From Punctularia strigosozonata HHB-11173 SS5 (lineage: Eukaryota; Basidiomycota; Agaricomycetes; Corticiales; Punctulariaceae): a DNA stretch of 64,000 bases. The DNA lies in contig NW_006767439.1 of the NCBI RefSeq assembly GCF_000264995.1, positions 1,516,912 through 1,580,911 of the forward strand. The letters are read 5' to 3'. The notes beneath the pieces are model-generated. The model saw nothing but the letters and a program-made list of their open reading frames with translations. It did not search any database and had not been told where the DNA came from. The first letter of the stretch is position 1; every line of letters starts with the position of its first letter. The position numbers and the translations under genes were made by a program. Of this stretch, positions 33,278 to 44,514 are shown piece after piece.

Positions 33278-35816
33278 ATGCCTGCGGAGAAGAGGAACGA
33301 AGGCGGGGATAGAGATAGAGAGCGGGACCAGGATAGGGACAGAGACAGAGACAGGGACCGGTCCAAGCCCAAGGGTCCGGGCAAAGGTAGGCTTTCCACC
33401 GTTTACTCTTGTGACCTGAGCGATCTAACGCAGTCACTCGTCCATTCGTTCATCTATACGTTCACTCGCACGCAATACCTACAACATCATGTATGGTTCA
33501 GCGAAAGATCTCTCGCACGTCCCCTGCAAGTTCTTCAAGGTCGGCTCCTGCACGGCCGGCGCGGCCTGCCCGTTCTCGCACGCGGCGCTCGAGCCCGGCC
33601 AGGCGAAGGACGTCTGCACATGGTTCGTCAAGGGCAATTGCAAGTTTGGCCACAAGTGCGCGCTCGCGCACGTTTTGCCCGGGCAGAGCATGGCGATGGA
33701 CCGCAAGAACAAGAAGGCCGCGCAGATCGCGCACGCGTCGGGTGGCGGCAAGGAAGGCGGCGGCGGAGGGCGGGAGAGGGATAGGGATCGGGGCGACAGG
33801 GACAGGGAGAGAGAGCGGGACCGAGAGAGGGGCGATAGGGACAGGGATAGGGATAGGGAGGGGTCGAGGGGAGGCAGGGCTGGACGCGGGACCAACCACG
33901 GCCATAGTACCGCCAGCGGAGGAGGACCCGCCTCGTCAGGCGGCGCGGGCTCCAGCTCGTCGAAGACTGCCGCCAACCCGCTCCTCGCAGGCCTCTCCGT
34001 GACGGCGCCGACGCGCGCCAGCCGTGGCACGGCCGCGACGCCGCTCCAGGCGACGATCATCTCACCCGCCGCACCTGCGCCAGCGATCACCGACGCCGAC
34101 TTTGCGAGCATGAGCCTGCTCGACGACGCATCCGCATCCGCCCAAGCTCCTACCCGCAGCCTGGACCAGCAACCACAGCAAGAGCAGAAGCAGTCCGAGC
34201 AGCCGGCTGCCACCTCCTCGGATGCGTCCTCCCCCGCCTCCGGGCCCGTGGACGTCCCCCGCGCCACGCAACGCGCCAACGAGCTCGGGCCCATCGGCTC
34301 TCCACCCCGCGGACTGACCGTTACCGGCGTCTCACCTCCGCCGAATTCGACGCCGGGTTCCGCAGGCTTTCCGGCCTCCCCTCCCGCCCCGCCGCTCTCT
34401 ACCTCGCCCTTCTCCGCGCCGGGCGCGCAGACCGCGTTCCGCGACGTCGACTTCCGCGCGCGCTCGGGCATGGCTGCCTCCCTCGGCGCGCGGACCTGGA
34501 TGGCGTCTTCCTCCTCGCACCCGACTCTCGGGAACGAAGAGGCGGTCGAGGACGCCGACCTGGAAGAGTTCATACCCGGCTCGCTCTCCGACCTCCTCAC
34601 GCCCGAGGAACGCCAGCGCCGTCTGTCCCGCAACGCCAACGCCGCAGCGCGCCCGAAACCGTCCATGCTCGCCGCGCCCCAGCTGCGTCCCGCCCCGTCG
34701 CACCACGCCGACTCCGGCGCGGGCGGGCACCGCTACTCGCGCTCCGTGCCGGGCGCGTCGCTCCTGAGCGACATCAAGTCGATCTGGGCGCGGCCGGACG
34801 GAATGGCTCCCGGCTCGCCGGGCGCGATGGGCGGCGCGGGCGGAGTGGTGGGCGCGTCGCCCGGCGCGAGCCCCGGCCTCGCGCTCGGGAACGGCACCCC
34901 GTCCTCGTTCACGTCGCGCTCGCCGCCCGCGACGTCGGTGCCGATGCTCAGCCCGACGAACGCCTCCGCCGCGTTTTTGCCCGGCCTGCACGCGCACTAT
35001 GCGCAGGCGTACGGCCAGCGGCCCGGGCTCGTCGGCGCGTCGGCGTCGTTCAGCCTCGGCCAGGCGGGCGACGCCGCGAACGTCAACGGCGGCAGCGTCG
35101 CCGCGTTCTCCCCGCCGCGGGCGGCGAACGGCTTCGTGCGCCCGCCGCTGTCCGCCGCGCCGTCCGACCCGACGTTCCTCCGCGCCTCGGCGCTCGCGCA
35201 CCCGCAGTCACAGTCGCAGACGCTCTCCCAAACCCTCGCCGCGCAGCACCTGCAACAGCAACAATACCCGCACGCGGGCGTACCCGCGCTGGGCAACACC
35301 GCGGACTTGGACTACGGGGCAGGCGGCGGGGCAGGCGCGCTGCTGTCGCCCTCCGCGCGCGCGCTGCAGGCGCACGCGCCGGGCCAGTCGCTCCCTCAGG
35401 GGCTCGCCGCCGGTTACTCGCGCATCCACGCGCGCCCGCCGGCGTTCGGCGTCGGCAGCCCGAGCCCCGCGGCCGGGGTCGCGTTCAGCCCGGGCAGCAA
35501 GACGGGCGGCGGGATCGGCTACGCGGAGTGGGCAAGCTCGGGCGGGGGCGTGGGCGTGGGCGGCGGCGGGGCGGAGAACGGGCTCGGGCTGGAGAGCATG
35601 TTCTCGCGCTTGTCGTCGTTCTCGGCGGCGTCGAAGGCGGGCGCGAGGAGCGTGAGCGGCGGGGCGCAGGCGCAGGCGGGGAGGGGGTACGGGGCGCAGG
35701 CGCAGGCGCAGACGCAGACGCAGACGCAGGTGCAAGGGGGGACGCCGTTGAGCCCGCTCAGCAAGCCGGCTTTTACGGGCGACGACGACGACGTGCTGTT
35801 CAGCTTCGATCATTGA
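33278..35816 (+). CDS. CCCH-type zinc-finger protein with long disordered tail
   Basis: Two exons: 33278-33386 and 33502-35816; 807 aa. Exon 1 is Arg/Asp-rich. Two C-x8-C-x5-C-x3-H type fingers follow at once: CKFFKVGSCTAGAACPFSH and CTWFVKGNCKFGHKCALAH. Next comes a second Arg/Asp/Glu-rich block, then some 600 disordered residues rich in Ala, Gly, Pro, Ser and Gln, ending GDDDDVLFSFDH. Fungal relatives with paired CCCH fingers at the N-terminus (Cps3/Lee1 type) are thought to bind RNA. The tail is so GC-rich that long antisense frames appear. Confidence 0.87.
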
Positions 35817-36358
35817 GCGGGGCGTGCTCCTCAGCCCATCAAAACCAAACGAAAAAATTGCAAGTCAACGAAAACCGGACCGCCTGCCGTCGGACCATCA
35901 CATCTCGGGACCTTGGAATGGCCTCCTTCCCTCCCTCTTCCCAATGCAATTGTCTTTCTTCGCGCCCCTCTTGTCCTCGTAATGTCTCCTCCTGCCATTG
36001 CCTTGTCTCATACTCTTCAGCTAATGTACACAACCCAATTCACCCATCACCGCTTGGCTTGCGCGTCTGCCCATCGCCCCTGCTCGAGTTCTTCTCCTCT
36101 CCCAATCTCCGTCTATTTTGTGTGCGTGATACTGTCATCATTCTTGACTCTGTCCATGTCCATGTGTGTGCGTGTTGTCGTGCGTGTGCGTCTCATTCCA
36201 TGTGACCCGAAGGTATATATATATATAACCGCAGTGGTACTGTCGATGTGTAGGCGCCGAGAGCGCGCCGTAATTGTATCTATATGCAGTCTCTCTTCCC
36301 CTCGGGCAGCCAGTTCTACGACGTTCATGACCCGCGACAGCACTTCGGATCGGAACGT
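35817..36358. other. Convergent intergenic region
   Basis: 3' flanks of the CCCH gene and of small cysteine-rich protein A. A short (TA)n run occurs at about 36213-36227. No coding sequence. Confidence 0.45.
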
Positions 36359-36645
36359 TCACGGGCACTGCTTGTTACAGAAGCTACCCTATAAACACCC
36401 CAACAACCGCGGTCAAAAAGTGTGTCGGGGAAGAGCTCGAAGATGACGACAGGACTCACGTCTTCGCCGCAGCAGATACAGCGCGAGCAGGTTAATCCGC
36501 AGTGGTTGGGCGCTCCGGCGACGCATGCGCGTTCGGTGAGGCGGTCGAGGTAGGTTGCGGATGCCGAGGCTGGAGTTGCGGAGAGGAGGAGGGCGGTGAG
36601 CATGGCGAGGATCGCTGGTAGGCTGGTGATGGTAAGAAACTTCAT
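36359..36645 (-). CDS. Small cysteine-rich secreted protein A
   Basis: Two exons on minus: 36460-36645 and 36359-36388; 71 aa. Signal peptide MKFLTITSLPAILAMLTALL then SATPASASA. Mature chain ATYLDRLTERACVAGAPNHC followed by GLTCSRCICCGEDGSFCNKQ and CP: eight cysteines in the order C-x8-C-x3-C-x2-C-x-CC-x6-C-x3-C. This is not the hydrophobin pattern. The second exon has only ten codons. Upstream at about 85 bp is CCAGCTTTAT (ATAAAGCTGG on the coding strand), shared with copy B. No known family recognised; effector or surface role is conjecture. Confidence 0.85.
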
Positions 36646-36992
36646 CGCGGTGGTATAGCGGCGGGCGTTCCGGATGCGAAGTCGAGGTTCGCGAGGCAAC
36701 GGGGGCTCCAGGTCATGCGATATCTTGCCAGCTTTATATGTTCACCTTTGAGGCCATGTTTTCTGGTATACGATACGTTCTCGCGCCGATAGCTGTCACC
36801 GGCGGGGGGCGGCAATCCACGGCGGGATATCGATGCTGATAACGGGAGGGCGTTGGTCCTCGCGGGGACGGGAGACTGCATCTCGGAGCGACTTGGCGTG
36901 GACCACGGGTTGTCAAGCAGCACCAGAAGGTGTTATCGAGTAGTATGGCGCGCCTGGGTCAAGTGAGATGGCATGCTGCGTATTGACAGCGC
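36359..36992. repeat. Tandem segmental duplication, copy A
   Basis: Gene A with its flanks resembles 37648-38283 in colinear order. Shared blocks include the coding exons, ATAAAGCTGG before the start and TGCTGCGTATTGACAGCGCC at 36973-36992 (copy B about 38264-38283), about 325 bp before each start. Confidence 0.7.
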
Positions 36993-37647
36993 CCAGAGTT
37001 CAAACTTATTGGCAGATGCACGCGCATTGGATTGATCTCGACTGCGCGTATAAATTCAACCCGGGATAACGGTGTTTATGCAACCGTCGGAGTCACGTCG
37101 GCACTCAATGCGGCCACGATTCAGTAGAGGGTATTTTTTCGGCCATGGTGTCCTTGGAGGAGGAGGAAGGGAAGACAGCAGTGTTCGAAGTTTATTAGAC
37201 GGTGGTCCACATCAGATTCAAGTCGGCGAGCGGGTTGGGGGATCCAATGGACGACACCACATAATTCTATCCATCTCTGGAACTCTTGATTTCTTGGATA
37301 GGCGGTGAGCTTGCGCTTCTTGACGGGAGGAAGGGAGGTGGGGAGCTTGATGGGACCTAGCCGCAGAAATATAATGCCAAGGAATACTGATCGTGAGAAT
37401 GATTTTGGAAGACTCCGCGATTGACTGTGGGAAGCCCTCCTTTCTGCCTTCACGCTCATCTCTCTTCGCTAGGTCCTGATTCTGACCACAACACGTCTCG
37501 TTTGATGTGCCCCCAAAGATATAGATACACACACGCAGCGGTGCTTGATACATAGGGTCGAGAGCGTGGCATAACCGTATCTAGTCTCCACTTTGCAACG
37601 AGCTCTGTCACGACCCGCGAAGAAAACCCTCGGGAAGCATAGGGCTT

Positions 37648-37939
37648 TCACGGGCACGCCTTGGCACAGAAGCTACCCTGGAAACGAACGAGAGAGACAT
37701 AGTCAGCGAAGGCATCCGGGACGCAGACCGGGAGCGATGAGACGCACGTCTATGTCGCAGCAGATGCAGTGAGAACAAGTGATGCTGCAGTGGTTGGGTG
37801 CGCCGGCGATGCAGGCACGCTCGGTGAGGCGGTCGAAGTAGGTCGCGGATGCGGAGGCTGTCGTCGCGGAGAGGAGGAGGACGGCAAACATGGCGAGGGC
37901 CACCGGCATGGCTGTGATGGTGCGAGAGTCGAACTTCAT
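37648..37939 (-). CDS. Small cysteine-rich secreted protein B
   Basis: Two exons on minus: 37748-37939 and 37648-37677; 73 aa. Signal peptide in MKFDSRTITAMPVALAMFAV, then LLLSATTASASA. Mature chain ATYFDRLTERACIAGAPNHC, SITCSHCICCDIDGSFCAKA, CP: the eight cysteines and exon structure equal those of protein A, with about three quarters of mature residues identical. Clearly a tandem paralogue of A. Confidence 0.85.
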
Positions 37940-38283
37940 CGTGCGTGGTGAACGGCGAGTGCTTTCGGAGAGTTCGAAGTTGAAGGTGAGGTTGCTCGCG
38001 TACGATGGCTCCCCTATCCTGCGATGACCGCCAGCTTTATGAGGTTGATTGGGTCGGCGTTCCTGGGATGCGGACCGTGAGCATCGTGGAGACATCAAGA
38101 GCTATCATAGAGCGGGCCACTGATTGCGGGTCGGTTCTACGAGAAGCCGGTTCTCCTGGGATGCGAGTGACCTGACCTCGAGCCGCGAGCTGTCAATCGG
38201 CTCGGGCAACAAGTGACATTCTGATCCAGGCAAGGTGGCGGGACTGGGTTGATTGATACCATGCTGCGTATTGACAGCGCCGA
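37648..38283. repeat. Tandem segmental duplication, copy B
   Basis: Second copy of the block described at 36359-36992; the 20-nt upstream element and the TATA context are conserved at nearly the same distances from the start. Confidence 0.7.
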
Positions 38284-38376
38284 CGTCCGTGAATCATCGT
38301 CGTTGGCAGATGCGCGCAGGGGAGGGCCGATAGCACTGACAGTGATTGTGTAACTGCTGGGCTAATGCGACTGCCC

Positions 38377-38472
38377 GTCCTCGACGCAGCAATAGGATGT
38401 CGATCTTGAGCATGTCTCTCATCAAAGCCGGAGAGCCGGATGCGGACGGCACACATACACGAGATGTTTTTG
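38377..38472. repeat. Diverged direct repeat, left of the TPR-CHAT gene
   Basis: Starts GTCCTCGACGCAGCAAT and ends near CACGAGATGTTTTTG. A related segment (roughly three quarters identical by eye) lies at 42401-42512, just after the TPR-CHAT stop. In one antisense frame both copies read CAVRIRLSGF and IAASRT. Confidence 0.65.
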
Positions 38473-38932
38473 CGTTTCACCAGTTTTCGATCTACTTTTG
38501 AGCTGACCGAGAGCGCGAAAGCCAGTTCCCGAGGCCTCGCCTCGGGGAGCTTCGGAGTGCAATGGTTTCCTTTTCCGACTGCTGAAGCTTACTGCCACTC
38601 ACACCGCGTGATCTATATCTACCTGGCTTTTTGATTGTATAACCCCAGTACTGATGACTGTTCGAACTCATCTAATAGTAACTGCAGGCCATTCATTCCT
38701 GTGCCATGTTTCTATGCATGGCTGTACCATATGCTCTACTATGCACGATGTATCACGCTGGTTCACGGCACTATTCATACTACAGATGCACTGATGGTGG
38801 AGACACAGACACTATATTTATCCAATTCTTCCTGATTGATGTATCTTCTCCGAGGTTATAAGCCAGGAGCCTCCATCGTACCTATCGCCAACCATCCACC
38901 ACGCGCAATGGGCTCCCTGGCTCCTGGTGTGT

Positions 38933-41900
38933 ATGTATTCTTATATTACGCGCTCATCCAGAACTGATGCAAGGGCAGCGCACTCGTTTGTACATCTCGA
39001 CGTAGAGAATATCAAGCTGATGCGGCGGCACTTCATCGCGTTCATCGATGCATCCGTCGCCGCCGTTCACCTGATACTCCGCTCGCAACATTGTTCAGCC
39101 ATCGACCGTGATCTGCATTACCGGCTAGCCACACAACTGATCTCTCGCTACGAAGAAGCCGGCGGAGATGAACGGCTTGAAGAACCGATTGATATACTTC
39201 GGGCGCTTTTACGCTGCCCGGAATTGCAGCAGGAGCAGAGAATACAAGCGACGGAGACCCTCGCGCGGGCGCTGACACTCGAACACAGCCGTAGCGGCAT
39301 TGAAGATGCTCTCATAAATGCCAAACAGCTCTCTGACTCCGCCATGTTCATGCGAAAAGACCTGGGTCTCGACTCGGTGATGGGTCTTGGACTTCGAGCG
39401 ATGGTTCTCACCCGTCTGTGGATCACCAAGATGATGACAAACGATGTAGTAGCTCTGGAGCTAGAGTCGTGCCTGAGCGGCCTTCGACAGTACGTGTCAA
39501 GCCCAGAGTGTGCGGGAAGGGCTTCTACACTCATGGTACTTTCTCGCTGCCTTGCGATCCAAGGAATGGGTCGTAAAGACTTCCACGCTGTCGATGCTGC
39601 CGTGCTATACGCTCGCGATGCATGTAAACGCGGCCTCGCATTGTCGTCTGCCACCTCTCATCATCACCTGGGTAATTTGGCGTTAATACTGCATCGTCGA
39701 TTCTCACAGGTTCATGCCGACAGGCCCGAGCTGGATGAGTCTATCACACTCTTTCAACGAGTTATCGAGATGAGAACCGATATCCAGCCCCCGCTTCGGT
39801 ATGAAAGCTACTACGCCTTGGCCCTGCTCACGCGTTATGAGAAGAGAGGATCTGTGGACGACCTCGACGAAGCCATCCGTCTTGTGCGAGCCTACATTGG
39901 TACCCATGCGGAGAACTCGCTCCATGTATGGCACAATCGATATGTTTTAGGCGTGACGCTGTGGCGAAGATTCGAGCGGTATGGTGCTCACGCGGACTTC
40001 GACGAAGCCTTACAATGTGCGCAACAATGCTACAAGTCCTCGCGCGCAGATCAATCCCGTGCTGTCGCGAGTATATCAATGATATGTGATCTTTATAGCA
40101 TCTCACTGGTGAAACAACGTCGGTTGGGAATGCCGTACGATGTGAAACTGCTCATCGAAGCCTGCGACGCAGGCCGCGAACATCTGGCGATGCAACCTCC
40201 TGGAACATTGCACAGATACGAAGCGCTTTCGTACCTAGCACGGTTCCTTAATGCCCTCGGCTCCCTGACCCGTTCCAGATCTCTGCTAAAGGAGGCTGCC
40301 CAACGTGGCCAAGAAGCATTGCGGCTTTGTGCTGCTGGGTATACAAACCTGGCCGAGATACATAATATCATGGCAGACACAATGCAGGAATTATACGATC
40401 TGGTTGGAGATGTCGCTTATATCGATACAGCCATTGAGCACCGATGCATGTCCTTGAAGATTTCATCCACAATACCAGCAGCATACGCTACTTTCTGCGT
40501 CGGACTCGCCGAAGATTATCATGCTCGATTCAAGGCAATCCAATATAGACAAGATCTCGTCGAGTGTATGCAAGCTTACAGTAATGCCATCGATCATCCA
40601 TACTCGTCAATCCTCGACCGCCTTGGATTCATTAGGCGATCACTTGCAATAGCTAAAGAAGCAGACGATACGCACTTTCTTACCAAGGCCTATCAACGAG
40701 CGATGACACTTCTACCTCGCATTGCCTACCGCGGAATAAATATTCGCCACCGACTAGAGGCACTGAAGAGCATAAAGGATATACAGACCCTCGCCGTGGA
40801 CGCTGCCATGCATGCCTTATCCATTGATCAACCGCGGCTCGCGGTCGAAAATGTAGAACACGGGCGGGCAATCCTATGGAATGGCGTCCTCGAGCTGCGC
40901 ACCCCGTTCGAGGGCCTCCCATCTGAGCTATCGCTCCGCTTGCGGGAGGTCTCCCGGATCCTATACGAAGCTGAAATGAACGAGTCGCAAAACGTCACCG
41001 AGGGCGAAGCATCCAGACTACGAAAGCTCGTTGACGAGTTCGAGAGACTCGTAGAAGAAGCTCGAGCTAGTCCCGGATTTGAGCGCTTTCTGCTCCCCCC
41101 AGGCTTTGAGCACCTACGAAAGGCTGCCTCTGGAGGACCCGTGGTGCTTCTAATTACCACAGAAGTTATTGCGCACGGAATAGTGATCCCATCGGATAGC
41201 TCTGAGCCTTATGTCGTGCCGTTGCCCGACGCCGGCATCGCGCGCGTATCGCAGTGGTCGAGGACGCTATCGCAAGCACAGCGAGCTACACGGAGTGCGG
41301 TCGACGGCGAATACCAAGGGAGCTATAGAGACAATCGGATCCTCGTCAAACATCGTAATATGACCGTGAAGGGACTCTCCCAAGTACTGCAAGACCTGTG
41401 GACGGATGTCGTAGATCCAATCCTGAAATCTTTAAAACTTCCCGTAAGCTATTGCCGTTTATCCCGAGTAAACATCACTAATCACTCATTGTCGGTATGT
41501 CCTCGATGCTCAGCAAAGGCGCGGAGAAGTACACGCGCGCCCACGATTATGGTGGTGCCCAACAGGCGAGTTCGCCTTCTTGCCGCTCCACGCTGCGGGG
41601 ACTGCGTCGGGGCTATGCACCTCGGACTTCGTCGTTTCCTCCTACATCCCGTCGCTGAGTGTCCTTGTCGAAGCCCGTCGTCAACGCCAGGTTTCTTCTG
41701 CCGATGCATACGTCCTGCTCGTTGCACAGCCAAACGTCCCAGGAGTCCAGCCTTTACCAATGGCCGCGAGGGAGGTGTCGCAGTTAGCGGCCATACATCC
41801 TCAGCACCGTCTCGTATGCATCGACAAGGATATTGGTGACGCGGATAGCTGGGATGCCGTCACGGTAGATGTGGTACGCGAAGCGATCCAGAAAGCTTCT

Positions 41901-42374
41901 GTCGTGCACCTTGCTTGCCACGCCAAACAGGATAAAGACGATCCGCTCAGCAGCGGTTTCGTACTGAATGGCGGCAGTCTGACGATAGCGGATATCGCTC
42001 GCGCTAGGATGCCTCGAGCATTCTTCGCCTTTCTTAGCGCTTGTGAGTCGGCAGCAGGGGACGAATGTCTGCCTGATGCAATCGTGCATCTCGCGGGATC
42101 AATGCTTTTCGCAGGGTTCAAGTCCGTAGTCGGTACTATGTGGTGAGTCGATCTCATCCCGCGAAGGAAAGTAACTCATTCTCGATCATTATTCAGGGAG
42201 ATGTACGATGTAGACGGTCCGGCGGTAGCGACAGAGGTTCACCAGGCCTTGGTGGATGGTGGGTATCGCGATCCCAGCTTCATCCCTCGAGCACTAGACT
42301 CTGCTATTCGCAAACTCCGTGAAAGCGGGCTACCGCCAGAGCGGTGGGCAACGTACACTCATATGGGGATCTGA
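38933..42374 (+). CDS. TPR-CHAT domain protein
   Basis: Exons 38933-41443, 41514-42142, 42197-42374; about 1105 aa. The start is uncertain (other candidates: 39020, or an exon with ATG at 38908). The N-terminal 650 residues are tetratricopeptide-like repeats (LGNLALILHRRF, YALALLTRYEKRGSVDDLDE, YVLGVTLWRRFERYGAHADF). After a linker helix (RLREVSRILYEAEMNES) comes the CHAT domain: RLWWCPTGEFAFLPLHAAG, the His motif VVHLACHA (codon 41919-41921) and the Cys motif FLSACESAAGD (codon 42042-42044), ending SVVGTMWEMYD. CHAT is a caspase-like (clan CD) peptidase fold; both dyad residues are kept, so it may be active. Basidiomycetes have many such genes; function largely unknown, cell-death roles suspected. 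Confidence 0.88.
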
Positions 42375-42400
42375 AGTGTTCGGTACTACTTATGCAAGCG

Positions 42401-42512
42401 GTCCTCGACGCAGCAATCAATCGGTAGGCTATCGATCTTGACCGTGACCCGATCCCTCCCCAAAAGCCTGAGAGACGGATGCGGACCGCACACAGACGCG
42501 AGATGTCCTTGA
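42401..42512. repeat. Diverged direct repeat, right of the TPR-CHAT gene
   Basis: Partner of 38377-38472; shares GTCCTCGACGCAGCAAT, ATCGATCTTGA, GGATGCGGAC and CGAGATGT in the same order. Confidence 0.65.
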
Positions 42513-42746
42513 GTTTTATTAGATGTGGTCTGACAACCGGTTTACAAGTTGTGAAAAGGAAGGAGAACAAAGTGAATGGCCGACCTTCACGCGGCGAAGC
42601 CGAGACCGAAATGCAGTCCAATGGTTCGTGGGAATAACATGAACTCGTATGACTCCTTGGTTCGTCGCCTTTCGTCTCTGTATCGTCTCACAAGTTCCCT
42701 CCTAGACCTGTTCGTTACCTTCATCGCTTGTGATCGGGATCATAAT

Positions 42747-44514
42747 ATGGCAGAAACAGAACGTGAGGAGACGAATTTCAAGATTGCTTGATCGTTTTCA
42801 CACATCGATCGTGATTCGTTTAGTAGCAGGGCGCTCGGAGACAGCGCCTCACTGTCCTTCTTGCCGGTGTTCGGAAGGATTCATCATTCCGCATGGTTAT
42901 GAGTACGATGAAGAGGAGAGACAAGGCTCCGCTCGCTTCGAGGACTCTATAGACTCTCTTGAAGACCGTATCGAGCACCTCGTCGCGCGATTGTACGAGC
43001 TACGCCGGCAAAGAAACGCCCTAACCCCTATCAATCGCCTACCTCCCGAGATCCTCCTCAACATCTTCCTCCATTTCCGCGCCATATCTTGGTACACCCA
43101 TCCGCGATGGGTCGAAATCTCCCATATCTGCTCCATGTGGCGCAATATAGCCCTGTCCAGCTCGGTGCTGTGGAACACATTGGACCTCCGATATCCGAAG
43201 CTGACGAAAGAGCTGATTCGACGTTCCCGGGGCGTTCCCGTTCATGTGCATCGCGCTAGCACAGCCATTCTCGGTCTTCCCTTTCTGGACCCTTCCATAC
43301 CCATCGCCTCTATCGATGTCGCCGTTTATTGCGCCCATATTCCAGCGGTGCTGGGAGTTCCCTTTGGACAGTTATCCCAACTGAAAGAGCTCGAGGTCAC
43401 GATGCTTGAATTCCCCTTCCGTGGGCCCTATTTACACAATGAATTGACCCAGCAGTACCCTTGCCTTCAAGTGATTCGCTTGCATCGGTGTCATCTTGAT
43501 TGGACCTCCCCGTTGCTGAATACCCCTACTCACTTGCGGGTTATTGAGATTACAGACTCCCCGAGTTACATGTTCTTACAAGACTTGTATCATCGACCCT
43601 TCCGCCACGTCTTGACAGTCCTGAGCCACCAACAGAAGCTAGAGTATCTCGAGCTTGATCGTGCTCTACCCTTCCTCAATCCCTCAAACCTCGGCAACAT
43701 ACCCGCGCAACGAGTGTCGCTACCAAACCTGCGATACCTACGAATCCACGATAACGCATCCGAGATGCTGTTCCTCTTTTCACGTCTCCGCCTCCCTCCT
43801 GGTTGCACTGTGGTTTTGAATATCGCGGAAGAGAGCGGGGATAACGCCGCGGATCGTTTCGTGCCGTCAATCGACTTGCTTTCCTTCACGGAATCCGTTC
43901 TGGCTCACGCACGCGATTATCGAGAGTCATCCTTGATGATATCTTGGGCAGGGTCCCTGACATTGGTCTGCGTAGATGGCCATCGCGTCGGTGACCAGAC
44001 ACCCCCTAGGATAGAGTGCTCGTGGCCGATCCCTCGCGATGAGGACCCTCGTGCGTACACGGCAGTACTTGGGCCCTCCATCGGCGCGCTCTCGGTTTCG
44101 AAGATCCGTATAACAGTGGGACCTGTGCGCACGCGACTAGAGCATGAACACTGGCGACAGCTCTTCGGCAACCTTAACAACGTATCTACCCTCCGCGTGT
44201 CTATGAACTACAATAACCTCCTCGGCACTCTTCGAGCCCTTGCAGACTTCGACGCCGATACGCCCCGGATGCTTCCCCACATGCACACCCTCGAGATAGC
44301 CGCCCTCAGATCCGTCACATTGGCGTCGCAGTCTGACCAGCGTGCCGCTGTCGAGGAGATTGCTCATCACTTGGAGCACCGATCCACGGACGGCGTGTTC
44401 GAGAGATTGTACATCTGCGAGGACGTGAGGGAGAGTACAGAATGGATACGAGTTCGTATGGAGGGCGTAGCCTCGATGGTTGTATGGGGAGCCGACCTCA
44501 GAAAATGGATGTAG
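42747..44514 (+). CDS. F-box protein
   Basis: Exons 42747-42762 and 42830-44514; 566 aa. The tiny first exon encodes MAETE; the intron (gtgagg...gtagcag) joins it in phase to RSETAPHCPSC. A short heptad segment (DSIDSLEDRIEHLVARLYEL) precedes the F-box (INRLPPEILLNIFLHFRAIS, then ICSMWRNIALSSSVLWNTLD). The rest has irregular leucine-rich features. This is the expanded Agaricomycete F-box family; such proteins link targets to SCF ubiquitin ligases through Skp1. The substrate is unknown. Confidence 0.85.

Noticed and set aside
33479-34666. Long minus-strand frame of 395 codons
   Set aside because: It is antisense to the CCCH protein gene, whose GC-rich third positions suppress stops on the other strand.
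34332-35201. Further long antisense and alternative frames at 34.3-36.2 kb
   Set aside because: Compositional shadows (Arg/Gly-rich) of the same CCCH gene tail.
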